Origin: Rhodococcus phenolicus
Lineage (GTDB): Bacteria > Actinomycetota > Actinomycetes > Mycobacteriales > Mycobacteriaceae
DNA length: 54,691 bases
NCBI RefSeq assembly: GCF_001646785.1
Contig: NZ_LRRH01000021.1
Coordinates: 1-54,691, forward strand
Direction of reading: 5' to 3'
How positions within the stretch are numbered: the first letter of the stretch is position 1; each line of letters opens with the position of its first letter. Both the position numbers and the translations under genes were made by a program. The notes under the pieces were generated by a model. The model was given only the letters and a program-made list of their open reading frames with translations, did no database searches and was not told the origin of the DNA. Shown here one piece after another: positions 1 to 8,583 of this stretch.

Positions 1-442
1 ATCACACGGTGGCCGCTCTACACCCGTGCACAACACGGAATCGCAGACGATCTCGGCCACCGAGTTACACCACTCTATGGGGCACTACTTTGGACGGCCG
101 CTGGCGACGTTCCAGGGGCTGCAGTGGAAGATCGCGGACATGGCGATGGACGTCCACGTCGCCCGGGTGCTGTTGTGGCGGGCGGCGCGCACCGGGACCG
201 ATGGCTTCCCCGATCAGACCGCGACGCTGATGGCCAAGCTGCACAGCAGCGAGATGGTCCAGCGGGTGACCAACGAGGCGATCCAGATCCACGGGGCACG
301 CGGCTACTCGCGGCGGTGGCCCGTCGAACGCTACTTCCGTGACGGTCGTGGTCTCGCGATCGGGGGCGGCACTGCCGAGGTGATGCGCAACGTGCTCGGC
401 GCGCAGGTCCTCGGCGTGAGCGGCAGCCAGCGGCGGCGGTGA
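1..442 (+). CDS. Acyl-CoA dehydrogenase, C-terminal part (cut by window start)
   Basis: This is the C-terminal part of an acyl-CoA dehydrogenase, a flavoenzyme that makes the alpha-beta double bond of an acyl-CoA. From about base 80 onward the protein is typical: FGRPLATFQGLQWKIADM, then IQIHGARGYSRRWPVERYFRD, then GGGTAEVMRN, which together form the C-terminal helical domain. The frame is open to the window edge, so the start lies outside. The roughly 27 residues before FGRPL do not resemble the expected family helix, which could mean a junction or assembly artefact at the edge. Its TGA overlaps the GTG of the next dehydrogenase (GTGA), so the two genes are translationally coupled. Confidence 0.8.
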   Translation, partial: SHGGRSTPVHNTESQTISATELHHSMGHYFGRPLATFQGLQWKIADMAMDVHVARVLLWRAARTGTDGFPDQTATLMAKLHSSEMVQRVTNEAIQIHGARGYSRRWPVERYFRDGRGLAIGGGTAEVMRNVLGAQVLGVSGSQRRR

Positions 443-1617
443 GCGCGATGCGCGTCGACATCGTGGAGCGCGACGTCTACCAGGATGAACACTCCGACTT
501 CGCCGAGAGCGTCGCCGCCTTCCTGCGGCAGACGGTGACGCCTCGGATCGGCGAGTTCGAGAAGGCCGGGATGATCGATCGGGACGTCTACCGGGCCGCG
601 GGCGAACTGGGCATCGTGGGCCTGCAGATTCCGGAGGAGTTCGGTGGCGGCGGTCAGGACGGGTTCCTGTTCAACTGCGTCGTCACCGAGCAGGTCGCGT
701 ACGAACGCTCCACCATGGGTTCGCTGCGGGTCCACACCGACGTCGTCACACCGTATGTGCTCAGCCTGGCCACGAGCGATCAACGGCAGCGCTGGCTGCC
801 GGGCATGGCCAACGGTGAGCTGATGACCTCGATCGCCATGACCGAGCCTGGCGCCGGCTCTGATCTGGCCGGTATCCGAACGAGCCTCGATCGTCGCGGT
901 TCGGACTGGGTACTCAACGGCTCGAAGACGTTCATCACCGGTGGTGCGCAGTCCGACCTGGTGATCGTGGTGGCCAGGTCCGAGGCGGCGGAGAACCGTC
1001 GGCACGGGCTCACCCTGGCCGTCGTCGAAGCCTCGACGCCCGGCTTCTCCCGCGGTGCGCCGCTGGAGAAGCTCGGGCTCAAGGCGCAGGACACCACCGA
1101 ACTGTTCTTCGACGACGTCGTCGTGCCAGCGGACAACATCCTGGGCGAGCCCGGCCGTGCATTCACCTACTTGTCGTCGCATCTCGCGCAGGAGCGCCTG
1201 TCCATCGCGGTCAACTCGCAGGCCCAGGCTCTCGCCGCGCTCGCCGTCACCTGCGAGTATGTGCGGGATCGCAAGGTGTTCGGTACCACGCTCGGCACCT
1301 TCCAGAACACGAAGTTCGTGCTCGCCGATCTCGCGACCAGGGTCAGTGCCGGTCAAGCCCTGGTCGATCGCGCGATGGGCCGGCATGAACGGGGACGGCT
1401 CGACCCGGCGGAGGCGGCGAAGGTCAAACTCTTCTGCACGGAGCTCCACGGCGCGGTGGTCGACGCCTGCCTGCAACTCCATGGCGGGTACGGCTACACG
1501 TGGGAACAGGACATCTGTCGCATGTACGCAGACGCGCGGGTCGCGCGGATCTATGGGGGTACCTCCGAGGTGATGAAGGGTATCGTTGCCCGCACCTTGA
1601 ACCTCGTCGACCGCTGA
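439..1617 (+). CDS. Acyl-CoA dehydrogenase (FadE family)
   Basis: A full-length (392 aa) acyl-CoA dehydrogenase that oxidises an acyl-CoA to the 2-enoyl-CoA using FAD. The N-terminal helical domain carries IPEEFGGGG (about residues 64-72). Family signature 1 reads AMTEPGAGSDL (about 133-143). The beta-domain contains TTELFFDDVVVP. Signature 2 reads [20 protein letters not shown] and is followed by YGGTSEV. The glutamate in AQERLSIA (about 250) sits where isovaleryl- and long-chain-type enzymes keep their catalytic base, while the medium-chain glutamate position is Gly (YGGT). The GTG start overlaps the upstream stop. The gene ends just before a strong hairpin. Substrate is unknown; it resembles the dehydrogenases at 25050 and 36371. 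Confidence 0.93.
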   Translation: MSAMRVDIVERDVYQDEHSDFAESVAAFLRQTVTPRIGEFEKAGMIDRDVYRAAGELGIVGLQIPEEFGGGGQDGFLFNCVVTEQVAYERSTMGSLRVHTDVVTPYVLSLATSDQRQRWLPGMANGELMTSIAMTEPGAGSDLAGIRTSLDRRGSDWVLNGSKTFITGGAQSDLVIVVARSEAAENRRHGLTLAVVEASTPGFSRGAPLEKLGLKAQDTTELFFDDVVVPADNILGEPGRAFTYLSSHLAQERLSIAVNSQAQALAALAVTCEYVRDRKVFGTTLGTFQNTKFVLADLATRVSAGQALVDRAMGRHERGRLDPAEAAKVKLFCTELHGAVVDACLQLHGGYGYTWEQDICRMYADARVARIYGGTSEVMKGIVARTLNLVDR

Positions 1618-1640
1618 CACGCTCCACGCGAACCGACCAA

Positions 1641-1685
1641 ACCGAACCGGCCCCGATCTCCGTGAGAGATCGGGGCCAGTTCGGT
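1641..1685. terminator. Bidirectional hairpin terminator between convergent genes
   Basis: There is a 20-bp stem (1641-1660 pairing with 1666-1685, one G-T wobble) around the 5-base loop CGTGA. It lies between the stop of the acyl-CoA dehydrogenase (+) and the stop of the IclR gene (-), so it can end transcription from both sides. No T-tract follows, which is usual in actinobacteria. Confidence 0.85.
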
Positions 1686-1691
1686 TGGTGG

Positions 1692-2450
1692 TCAGGCTTC
1701 GAGCGTGGTCCTGTGCGACACCGATCCACCCAATCGCCGCGTCATTGCGTCCGCCTCGCGCACGACGGCCTCGATAGCCCGGTCTTGGGCCTCGTCCGCA
1801 CGGGCGGCCGGGATCGACACGCCGAGGGCGCCGACGACCTGGCCCGAGGCGTCGAACACCGGAGCCGCGGCGGCCCAAAGGTCCGGCCACTTGACGCCGG
1901 ACCCGCTGACGTAGCCGTCGGCGCGGATCCGCGCCATCAGCCGGGATGCCTCATCGAAGTCGAGCGGGTCTGCGGACTGTGGCTGCTCGGCAACCGCCGC
2001 CTCGAGTCGCGCGTCGTCGAGCCACGCGAGGACGGCGTGGCCGGTGGTGGTCGACAGCAGTCCGTGACGCCGGCCGAGCCGCACGTTGGCCCGGACCGGC
2101 TTGGCGGGTTCGGAGTGCGCGGCGTAGGTCACCGCACCCTGCTCGTACACCGCGTACACGGACGTCTCGTCCAGTTCCGTCGTCAAGGTGTCGGTGTGCT
2201 CCTGGGACAGCGTCGACACCCCCACCGTCGCGTTGACGGCGCAGCCCAGGCTCCAGACGAGCATCGTGCCACGCCAGGTCCGGTCCGGCAGCTGGGTGAC
2301 GTAACCTTCCTCTGCCATCAGCCGCAGGATTCGAAGCAGCGTCGGCGGCGCGAGATCCAAATCGTCACTGAGCGCCTTCAACGACTGCGGACCCTTCGCG
2401 CAGACGACTTCGAGGACACGAAGCGTCCTGGCTATCGCGCCTTCTGCCAC
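1692..2450 (-). CDS. IclR-family transcriptional regulator
   Basis: A 252-aa IclR-type regulator. The N-terminal winged helix-turn-helix (about residues 3-60) contains LKALSDDLDLAPPTLLRILRLMAEEGYV. A C-terminal GAF-like effector domain follows, with LGRRHGLLSTTTGHAVLAWL, SGSGVKWPDLWAAAAPVFD and VVGALGVSIPAAR. A GTG at 2462 would lie inside the likely ribosome-binding site (AAGGTGGGG), so the GTG at 2450, six bases after it, is preferred. A perfect palindrome lies just upstream (2478-2494). It is transcribed in the same direction as the dehydrogenase operon that ends at 2524, so it may regulate that operon or the convergent dehydrogenases. The effector is probably a pathway acid or acyl-CoA, but this is not shown. 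Confidence 0.88.
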   Translation of the reverse strand: MAEGAIARTLRVLEVVCAKGPQSLKALSDDLDLAPPTLLRILRLMAEEGYVTQLPDRTWRGTMLVWSLGCAVNATVGVSTLSQEHTDTLTTELDETSVYAVYEQGAVTYAAHSEPAKPVRANVRLGRRHGLLSTTTGHAVLAWLDDARLEAAVAEQPQSADPLDFDEASRLMARIRADGYVSGSGVKWPDLWAAAAPVFDASGQVVGALGVSIPAARADEAQDRAIEAVVREADAMTRRLGGSVSHRTTLEA

Positions 2451-2477
2451 GACCCACCCCACCTTCAGTTTCCAGCT

Positions 2478-2494
2478 CGATACCAGGCGTATCG
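2478..2494. promoter_or_regulatory. Palindromic operator candidate upstream of the IclR gene
   Basis: A perfect inverted repeat, CGATAC-5-GTATCG, centred about 36 bases upstream of the chosen IclR start. It lies between the stop of the upstream dehydrogenase (2524) and the regulator, which suits an autoregulatory IclR site. Binding is inferred. Confidence 0.5.
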
Positions 2495-2523
2495 TAGCAG
2501 GATTCCGTCAAGCTGAAGTCAAT

Positions 2524-3582
2524 TCAGTTGAGCGGAGTCAACTCGCCGCGCAGGCACCGGGCTACTACCGTCCGGTGAGCGGCCGGTGTGCCGAACAGCG
2601 TCGACCCCACCGTGCACCGCTTGAAGTAGTGATGAAGGTCGTGTTCCCAGGTGAAGCCGATGCCGCCGTGCAGCTGAAAAGCGCGCGACGCACACTCGTC
2701 GGCCGCCTCCGAGACGAACGACTTCACCGTCGAGACGAGCAACTCCGTCGACACCGCACTCGACGAGCCCTCCTGCAGGACACCCGCCAGCTCGAGGACC
2801 ATCGCCCGGCTGGACTCGGTCCTGGCGAGCATGTCGGCGCAGGCGTGCTTGACCGCCTGCCGCGACGCGATCGGCTGACCGAACTGAACCCGCTGGCCCG
2901 CATAGTCGACGGTCGTGTCCAGCAGCCACGACATCGCACCGACCAGCGATGCACAGTGAATCGCGGTCCCGACGTGCCGGACCCGCTCGAGCCCCTCGGC
3001 CAGTGCTGCATCCCGCGATGCGAGCACTCGGGCCGGTGCAGCGTCGAACTGGACCGAACTCATCGGCTGCGTTCCGTCGAGGCAGACCAGTGCATTCACG
3101 TCAGCGTCGGCGACGTCCATCACGACGGCGCGTGTCTCCCCGTCGTCGACGGCGAGCGCCACCACCTCCGACGACACGTCGGCGTCGGGCACGAATGGCA
3201 GCGTTCCGCTGACCCGCGCGTCGCGCATCTCCAGCGGAGCCGCGGTGAACCCGCCGTCGGCACCGAGGAACCCGAACGTGTAGGCCTCGCTGACCCCGGT
3301 CTGTTCGAGCACGGACAGCGCATACCGGGACACGGTGCGGGCCAGGTAGGGCACGGGAGTCGCATACCTCCCCAACGCCTCCGCGACCAGGCAGGTGGTC
3401 TGGACGTCGCCGTCCTGTAGTGGCTCGAGGACACCGACGTCGACAAGACGACGCCACAGCATCTCGTCGAGAACCCGCGGTCCGGGATCGCCCGCGCGCA
3501 GGGCGCTGAGCGGGTCGTGCTTCTCCGCGATCGCTTCGACGCTGGTAACGAAGTCACGCTGTTCTGTCGATGGAAGCCTCAT
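2524..3582 (-). CDS. Acyl-CoA dehydrogenase, short partner subunit
   Basis: A 352-aa acyl-CoA dehydrogenase-like protein, shorter than the usual 380-400 aa. The N-terminal and central domains are divergent (WRRLVDVGVLEPLQDGD; no AMTEPGAGSDL signature), but the C-terminal half is clear: QRVQFGQPIASRQAVKHACADML and FQLHGGIGFTWEHDLHHYFKR. It overlaps the stop of the dehydrogenase at 3579 by 4 bases (ATGA). In actinobacteria, adjacent long and short FadE genes of this kind (for example FadE28-FadE29, ChsE1-ChsE2) form alpha2beta2 heterotetramers that act on steroid-type acyl-CoAs. I infer the same here, with this protein as the divergent subunit. Confidence 0.85.
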   Translation of the reverse strand: MRLPSTEQRDFVTSVEAIAEKHDPLSALRAGDPGPRVLDEMLWRRLVDVGVLEPLQDGDVQTTCLVAEALGRYATPVPYLARTVSRYALSVLEQTGVSEAYTFGFLGADGGFTAAPLEMRDARVSGTLPFVPDADVSSEVVALAVDDGETRAVVMDVADADVNALVCLDGTQPMSSVQFDAAPARVLASRDAALAEGLERVRHVGTAIHCASLVGAMSWLLDTTVDYAGQRVQFGQPIASRQAVKHACADMLARTESSRAMVLELAGVLQEGSSSAVSTELLVSTVKSFVSEAADECASRAFQLHGGIGFTWEHDLHHYFKRCTVGSTLFGTPAAHRTVVARCLRGELTPLN

Positions 3583-4808
3583 GCGCTTGCTCCTGAAGAG
3601 TCGATGAAGGAACGCCAGGACTGAGTCCGGCTCGGGTCGGTACCGCGAGGCATCCCGAGCCCGCGCTCCGCGATCTGATCCCGCAGCACCTCGGAGGTTC
3701 CTCCGGCCACCGTCTTGGGTTGTACCCGCAGGTAGGCCCAGACGTCGTAGGCGGCACCCCGGGCGTCCGGTGCGTGGGCGAGCAGACCGAGTTCACCGAA
3801 GTCCAGGAACGCCCGCTGCAAGCGCTTGGTGTGCTCGGCCTGCATGACCTTGTTGTACGGCGTGCCGTTGGCGACGGGTGGCAGGTTCTCCGTCCGGTGC
3901 AACGCGTGCCGCCGATTGTTGAAGGCGATCGCGCGGGACTCCACCCACAGCCGGGCGATCCTGTCCGCTTCCAGCTCCGACGCGGTGGGCAGGTAGTTGC
4001 TGACCAGTTCCTCGATCGGTCGGCCGACCATTGACCCGGGTGTCGCAGCGCCGGCGCCGGATCCGGCTACCCGTTCGAGCGCCAGCACGGCGCGCACCAC
4101 TTCCCAGCCCTGCCCGGCCTCACCGAGTCGATAGCGATCCGGGATCCGAACATCGCCGAGGTTCACCTCGAAGAACTCTGCATCCCCGGTCATCTGACGA
4201 ATCGGTCGAAAACTCACGCCGGCGGACCTCATGTCCACCAGGAAGCAGGTCAGGCCGGCATGCTTGGGAACGCTCGCGTCGGTGCGTGCGACCGCCAGCC
4301 CCCATCCCGCCCTGTCCGCACGGCTCGTCCATATCTTGCGACCCGTCACCGTCCAGACGTCACCGTCGCGGGTGGCGCGGGTTCGTACCGCGGCGAGGTC
4401 GGAGCCAGCGTCCGGCTCGGAGAATAGCTGACACCAGAGTGCCTCGTTTCGGGCGATCGGGGGAAGCAACTCCTCCGCGACGTCACTGCTCGCGTACTTC
4501 AGGATCGCCGGACCCACCCAGCCGGTGCCGATGGCACTTTCAACAGTGCCAACCCGCCACCTCGCGAGTTCTCTTCGCACGTCCACGGTTTCGTCGGCGC
4601 CGAGGGCGCGGCCTCCCAGCTCGCAGGGCCACTCTGGCACCAACCATCCGTCCCGGGCGACCATGCGCACGAGCTCGGACACCTCGGCGGGGTCGGTCGC
4701 GGCGATCATCTCATCCAACCCTTCGCGGTCGTCCCCGGCGACCAACGCGGTCCACGATGGAGGGAGGATCCGAGCCAGCGTCGCACGCAGCTCGTCCGCG
4801 GCGCTCAC
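3579..4808 (-). CDS. Acyl-CoA dehydrogenase, partner of the short subunit
   Basis: A 409-aa acyl-CoA dehydrogenase with the complete fold: VPEWPCELGGRALG in the N-terminal domain, LFSEPDAGSDLAAVRTRA as signature 1, GRKIWTSRADRAGWGLAVARTD in the beta-domain, and QPKTVAGGTSEVLRDQIAERGLGMPR at the C-terminus, an ending typical of actinobacterial FadE proteins linked to steroid-like substrates. The GTG start at 4808 overlaps the stop of the ligase (GTGA). Longer upstream starts would run deep into that ligase and are rejected. It is coupled by ATGA to the shorter dehydrogenase at 2524 and probably forms a heteromeric enzyme with it. Confidence 0.9.
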   Translation of the reverse strand: MSAADELRATLARILPPSWTALVAGDDREGLDEMIAATDPAEVSELVRMVARDGWLVPEWPCELGGRALGADETVDVRRELARWRVGTVESAIGTGWVGPAILKYASSDVAEELLPPIARNEALWCQLFSEPDAGSDLAAVRTRATRDGDVWTVTGRKIWTSRADRAGWGLAVARTDASVPKHAGLTCFLVDMRSAGVSFRPIRQMTGDAEFFEVNLGDVRIPDRYRLGEAGQGWEVVRAVLALERVAGSGAGAATPGSMVGRPIEELVSNYLPTASELEADRIARLWVESRAIAFNNRRHALHRTENLPPVANGTPYNKVMQAEHTKRLQRAFLDFGELGLLAHAPDARGAAYDVWAYLRVQPKTVAGGTSEVLRDQIAERGLGMPRGTDPSRTQSWRSFIDSSGASA

Positions 4809-6787
4809 AGCACGACCCGTGCGTCGAGAGCGACGAGTCGACTGTCGACCCATCCCAGCGGGTTGCATTCGACCAGGGCGGCTCCGGTGGCCGCGGCCAG
4901 TCGAACCAGGCGGGTGGCGGCTCGCGCCAGAGCTGGACCGGTGTCGGAGTACCGTCCCGGTACTCGCAAGAAGATCTCCTCCTCGAGCCGCGCCGCCAGA
5001 TGCTCCTCCCCGAGGAAGGCGGGAAGGGCGACCGTGCGGTTGAGGAGTTCGATGTTCGCGCCGCCGAGCCCCGCTGAAACGACCAGACCCCATTGCGGGT
5101 CACGGCGGACTCCGACGAACAGCTCCATCGAGCTCCGCAGCTGCTTCGCGACGATGACGCCACCCGCTCCCGAGGCGAAAAGCTCCTCCGCCGCCGTGCC
5201 TGCGCGCGCCCGGTCAACGTCGAGCTTCACCCCGCCGGCGCGAGCCTTGTGCACCTCGGCGGCACTGTCCGCCTTGAGCACCACCGGCCAACCGAGCGTC
5301 TCACCGATCTCCGCGACCTGCCCGACGCTGCGTGCCAGCTGCCAGTCCGCCGTCTCCACGCCTGCGTCCTCGACGAGCGAGAGGCTTTCCGCGGCCGAGG
5401 GCGTGCCGTCGAGGCGCTGCCACGGCCCGGGAGTCGGTTCCCTTCGCGGTACTGCCGAGTTCCGCGGCCCAGCGAACCGCGTCACCGCGGCCACCGCCTT
5501 GCAGGCGGAGTCCAGATCCGGCAGCACCATCTCACCTGCCTCGATCAGCGGGCGCACATTCGCAGGCTCGCGATCGAGGCAGGCAAGGACGGTGGGTACC
5601 GCAGCTCCGGCGACCGCACCGATCGAGCGGGCCTGGTCCTCCCTGCCCACAACGAGAATCGCATCCACCTCACCGCTGTTGCGGAGCTCATCACATACCT
5701 TTCCGAGCAGAACGTCGTCACCGACGGTCTGAGCGGTGACATCGACCGGGTTTCCCGTCGTCGCGATCGCGGGCAGCAGCGCGGCCAGCGCGGACCGGGT
5801 GGGCGCGGACAGCGCAGGAAGCGTCACGCCCGCCGTGCTCAGCAGGTCCGACGCCACCACGCCCGCGCCACCCGATCCCGTCACGATTCCGACGCGGCGT
5901 CCCCGTGCCGTCCCCAACACGGAGTACGCGAGCGCCGACAGGATGAGGTCGCGGTCGGACCTGACCAGGGTCGCACCGTAAGCGCGGAACAGTTCGTCGA
6001 CCACCGCCGCGTCGGCACTGACCGCGGCGGTGTGTGACGCGGCGGCGTTTGCCCCAGCATCGGAGAGGCCGCCGAGAAGACACACAACGGGCACACCGGC
6101 GTTTCGCGCGTCGGCCAGGAGCGCCTCCAGCGTGACTGCGTCGCGCAGCCCCTCCAGGTAGAGCATAAGGACCTTCGGCTGAGCCACCGCGAGAGCTCCA
6201 CGCGCGAGTGTGCAGGCGTCGAGGTGAGCCTCGTTGCCCGAACCGATGAAACCGTCGAGATGAAGCCCGAAACGGGCTGCGGCACTGACCACTCGGGCTC
6301 CAAATGCGCCGCTCTGCGACACAAGGAACGCCCCGCTGCCGTGCCGGCAGTCGACTAGCGAGTCGAAGGCCTGTGCGAAGGTAAGCGTTGCACGGGACTG
6401 GGCGTGGTAGAGCCCAACCGTGTTCGGTCCGATCAGGACCGTTCCGCGCGAGGTACGCAGCGCCTCGCCGCCGACCTCCTCGAACCCCGAACTGAAGATC
6501 ACCGCGAACTTGGTCCGACCGTCGACCGAGTCGAGCACGTCGTGCACCGCGGCCGCGGGGACCGCGATGACTGCGACGTCGACGTCCCGGTCCAGCGGCT
6601 CGCCGCGGGCGGGCACGACGACAGTGCCGGGATACTCAGCCGCACGCAGGTGGGCGAGGGTGCGGCTGCCGAGTCCGGTCGGCTTCGACGTTCCGCCGAG
6701 CACCGCGATCGACTCTGGGCGCAGCAGCGGGGTGAGGTCGGGTACTGCGGTCGCGGTCCGGTCCTCCGACGTGGCGGGAGCACTCAT
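4805..6787 (-). CDS. Acyl-CoA synthetase (ADP-forming), alpha-beta fusion
   Basis: A 660-aa NDP-forming acyl-CoA ligase that couples acid, CoA and ATP to acyl-CoA, ADP and phosphate. An N-terminal CoA-binding Rossmann domain (about 20-125, LLRPESIAVLGGTSKPTGLGSRTL) leads into a succinyl-CoA-ligase-like region with VSQSGAFGARV (about 157) and SHTAAV, where His252 is the probable phosphorylated histidine. An ATP-grasp domain follows (about 440-650, GWPVVLKADSAAEVHKARAGGVKLDV). The ATG at 6787 overlaps the stop of the upstream hydratase (ATGA); a longer start at 7324 would overlap that gene antiparallel in codon phase and is rejected. Its operon suggests it activates the acid handled by the neighbouring hydratase and dehydrogenase pair. 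Confidence 0.9.
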   Translation of the reverse strand: MSAPATSEDRTATAVPDLTPLLRPESIAVLGGTSKPTGLGSRTLAHLRAAEYPGTVVVPARGEPLDRDVDVAVIAVPAAAVHDVLDSVDGRTKFAVIFSSGFEEVGGEALRTSRGTVLIGPNTVGLYHAQSRATLTFAQAFDSLVDCRHGSGAFLVSQSGAFGARVVSAAARFGLHLDGFIGSGNEAHLDACTLARGALAVAQPKVLMLYLEGLRDAVTLEALLADARNAGVPVVCLLGGLSDAGANAAASHTAAVSADAAVVDELFRAYGATLVRSDRDLILSALAYSVLGTARGRRVGIVTGSGGAGVVASDLLSTAGVTLPALSAPTRSALAALLPAIATTGNPVDVTAQTVGDDVLLGKVCDELRNSGEVDAILVVGREDQARSIGAVAGAAVPTVLACLDREPANVRPLIEAGEMVLPDLDSACKAVAAVTRFAGPRNSAVPRREPTPGPWQRLDGTPSAAESLSLVEDAGVETADWQLARSVGQVAEIGETLGWPVVLKADSAAEVHKARAGGVKLDVDRARAGTAAEELFASGAGGVIVAKQLRSSMELFVGVRRDPQWGLVVSAGLGGANIELLNRTVALPAFLGEEHLAARLEEEIFLRVPGRYSDTGPALARAATRLVRLAAATGAALVECNPLGWVDSRLVALDARVVL

Positions 6788-7590
6788 CGCAGTTCCGCCG
6801 GGATGGTCGTGTGCTTCGTGGTCTGCCACTCCGGCGCTCGCTTCTCCTTGAATGCCGCGATCCCCCGCAACGTCTCGCCAAGCGTGCGCACCCAGTTGAG
6901 GGTCCGACGCTCCCGGTTGTAGGCGTGCAACCGGTCGGTGGTCTCGAGGAACTCGTACATCAGCTGCTTGGTGACGGTCATCGACGCCGGCGCGCACCGC
7001 TCGGCCATGTCGGCGGCGAGGTCGATCGCGGTCACGAGGACGTCCTCGCTGGCAACGCAGTGTGTGGCGAGGCCCAGCGTCGTGAACTCCCGGCCGTCGA
7101 TGGTGCGGCCGGTCAGCAGCAGGTCCATCGCGACGCCGAAGCCGGCAAGGCGCGGCAACAGCCACATCGATCCGCGATCGGGGATGATGCCGACCCGGTT
7201 GAACGAGAAGGCCAACCGCGCCGTGGATGCCACGACCCGAATGTCGGCCTGCATCGCCCATGTCAGGCTCACTCCGATTGCGTCGCCGTTGATCGCCGCG
7301 ATGATCGGCGTCTGCAGCCGCCACGGTGCCTGGTCCGGTCGGGTCAGTGATTCTACGGCGTGCGCGTCGACGTCGCGCCAGTCCAGGCCGAGGTCCGCAC
7401 CGACGCCGAAGTGTTCCCCGCGACCGGTCACGACGATCACGGACACCGCTTGGTCGCTGTCAAGTTCGACGAGCGCCTGTTGTAGTTGATTCGCCATCAC
7501 CGGGGTGTACGAGTTGCGGCGATCGGGACGGTCGAGATAGACGATGCCGGTGCTGCCCTTGGTCTCGACACTGACGTGACGTTCTGTCAT
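6784..7590 (-). CDS. Enoyl-CoA hydratase/isomerase (crotonase family, PaaG-like motif)
   Basis: A 268-aa crotonase-fold protein. It has the oxyanion-hole segments GRGEHFGVGADL and AAINGDAIGVSLTWAMQADIRV. The first classical glutamate position is Asn (AFSFNRVGI) and the second region reads IPDRGSMWLLPRLAG. The IPD...WLLPR pattern resembles PaaG-type isomerases, where the Asp is catalytic, so isomerase activity is at least as likely as hydration. The ATG at 7590 follows GGAGGAGCC; a longer start (7653) adds an unconserved tail. It is the first gene of the operon running to 2524 and is divergent from the LysR gene at 7711, which may control it. Confidence 0.9.
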   Translation of the reverse strand: MTERHVSVETKGSTGIVYLDRPDRRNSYTPVMANQLQQALVELDSDQAVSVIVVTGRGEHFGVGADLGLDWRDVDAHAVESLTRPDQAPWRLQTPIIAAINGDAIGVSLTWAMQADIRVVASTARLAFSFNRVGIIPDRGSMWLLPRLAGFGVAMDLLLTGRTIDGREFTTLGLATHCVASEDVLVTAIDLAADMAERCAPASMTVTKQLMYEFLETTDRLHAYNRERRTLNWVRTLGETLRGIAAFKEKRAPEWQTTKHTTIPAELR

Positions 7591-7710
7591 GGCTCCTCCG
7601 TGGATGCGTTTGCTGGTGACTTTCACTGTCGTCGCACCGCGAGGTCGGCACAAGAAGGTAGTTCCGAGAGAAGCTATCGACAGAGCCTATGTACGTCTAG
7701 CATCCGTTCC

Positions 7711-8583
7711 ATGGATCTGCGTGCGCTTCGGTACTTTCTCGCGGTCGTCGACCACCAGGGGGTGAGCCGGGGCGCAGCAGCGCTCTACGTCAGCCAACCC
7801 TCGCTGTCCCAGACGATTCGGCTGCTCGAATCGGAGCTCGGTGTGCACTTGCTCGACAGGTCAGGGCGATTTGCGAAGCCGACGGACGCCGGACTCGAGC
7901 TGGCAGGGGTCGCCCGGCGGGTGCTCGGAGAGGCGGACAGGGCCCGCGAGCGCGTCCGTCAGGTCTCCGACCTCACGGTCGGACGGGTCGTAGTCGCGAC
8001 GGCGTCCACGCTGTCGGTCTATCCCCTGACGCCGATTGTCGCAGCGCTGCGCCACAGGTACCCCGGTCTGGAAGTGCATGTGCTCGACGGCGGGACTGGA
8101 CCCGAGGTGATGGAGCGACTCACCCGCAACGCGGCTGAAATCGGAGTCGTCGACCTTCCCGTCGAGGACCCGAAATGGGGGGTGCGCGCCCTTCCCCGGG
8201 AGGAGATCGTGCTCGCAGGGAAGGACATTGGCGACATCGGGCCCGTCCGGCGGGACGAGGTGCATTCACACGGCGTCGGAGTGCCGACAACAGATGCGGA
8301 CAGGTCCACGGAACTTGGTGCGCTTCTCGCCGACGCTGCTGTATCGACCCGAATCCGGACGGCGCATCGCCAGCTGCTCTGGGAACTGGTCACCGCCGGG
8401 ACGGCATCCGCCTTGATCGGGAAGTTCAGTGCCGAGAGGATCCTCCCGAACACCATTCTGCGTCCGCTTGATCCGCCGATGTGGCGCACCCCCGCGCTGA
8501 TCTGGCGGCGGGGCATCCTTTCTCCCGCCGGCGAGGCATTACGAGCGGCGGCTGACGTACTCGACGGCAGCATCAACGAATGA
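7711..8583 (+). CDS. LysR-family transcriptional regulator (pair 1, plus strand)
   Basis: A 290-aa LysR regulator. The N-terminal winged helix-turn-helix (residues 1-60) reads MDLRALRYFLAVVDHQGVSR then AAALYVSQPSLSQTIRLLESELG. A substrate-binding-type effector domain follows (about 90-290). The ATG at 7711 gives the canonical MDLRxLRYF start. It is divergent from the hydratase operon at 7590 across 120 bases, the classic LysR arrangement. Its last 45 bases overlap the 3' end of the opposing LysR gene at 8539. Closest look-alike in the window is the LysR at 23272 (same MDLRxLRYFxAVxDHxxV beginning, same SQPSLSQ). Confidence 0.92.
   Translation: MDLRALRYFLAVVDHQGVSRGAAALYVSQPSLSQTIRLLESELGVHLLDRSGRFAKPTDAGLELAGVARRVLGEADRARERVRQVSDLTVGRVVVATASTLSVYPLTPIVAALRHRYPGLEVHVLDGGTGPEVMERLTRNAAEIGVVDLPVEDPKWGVRALPREEIVLAGKDIGDIGPVRRDEVHSHGVGVPTTDADRSTELGALLADAAVSTRIRTAHRQLLWELVTAGTASALIGKFSAERILPNTILRPLDPPMWRTPALIWRRGILSPAGEALRAAADVLDGSINE

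Noticed and set aside
331-1890. A 519-residue open frame on the minus strand opposite the acyl-CoA dehydrogenase
   Set aside because: It has no recognisable family motifs, is rich in Arg/Gly/Asp as antisense frames of GC-rich genes are, and covers a clear gene and a terminator hairpin.
6788-7324. Long N-terminal extension of the ADP-forming ligase
   Set aside because: It would overlap the crotonase gene over hundreds of bases and has no domain; the ATGA junction at 6787 gives the normal family N-terminus.
7591-7710. Specific LysR box (T-N11-A) upstream of the LysR at 7711
   Set aside because: Only weak, short symmetries were found; the GCCTATG shared with the region before 23272 lies at a different distance from the start.
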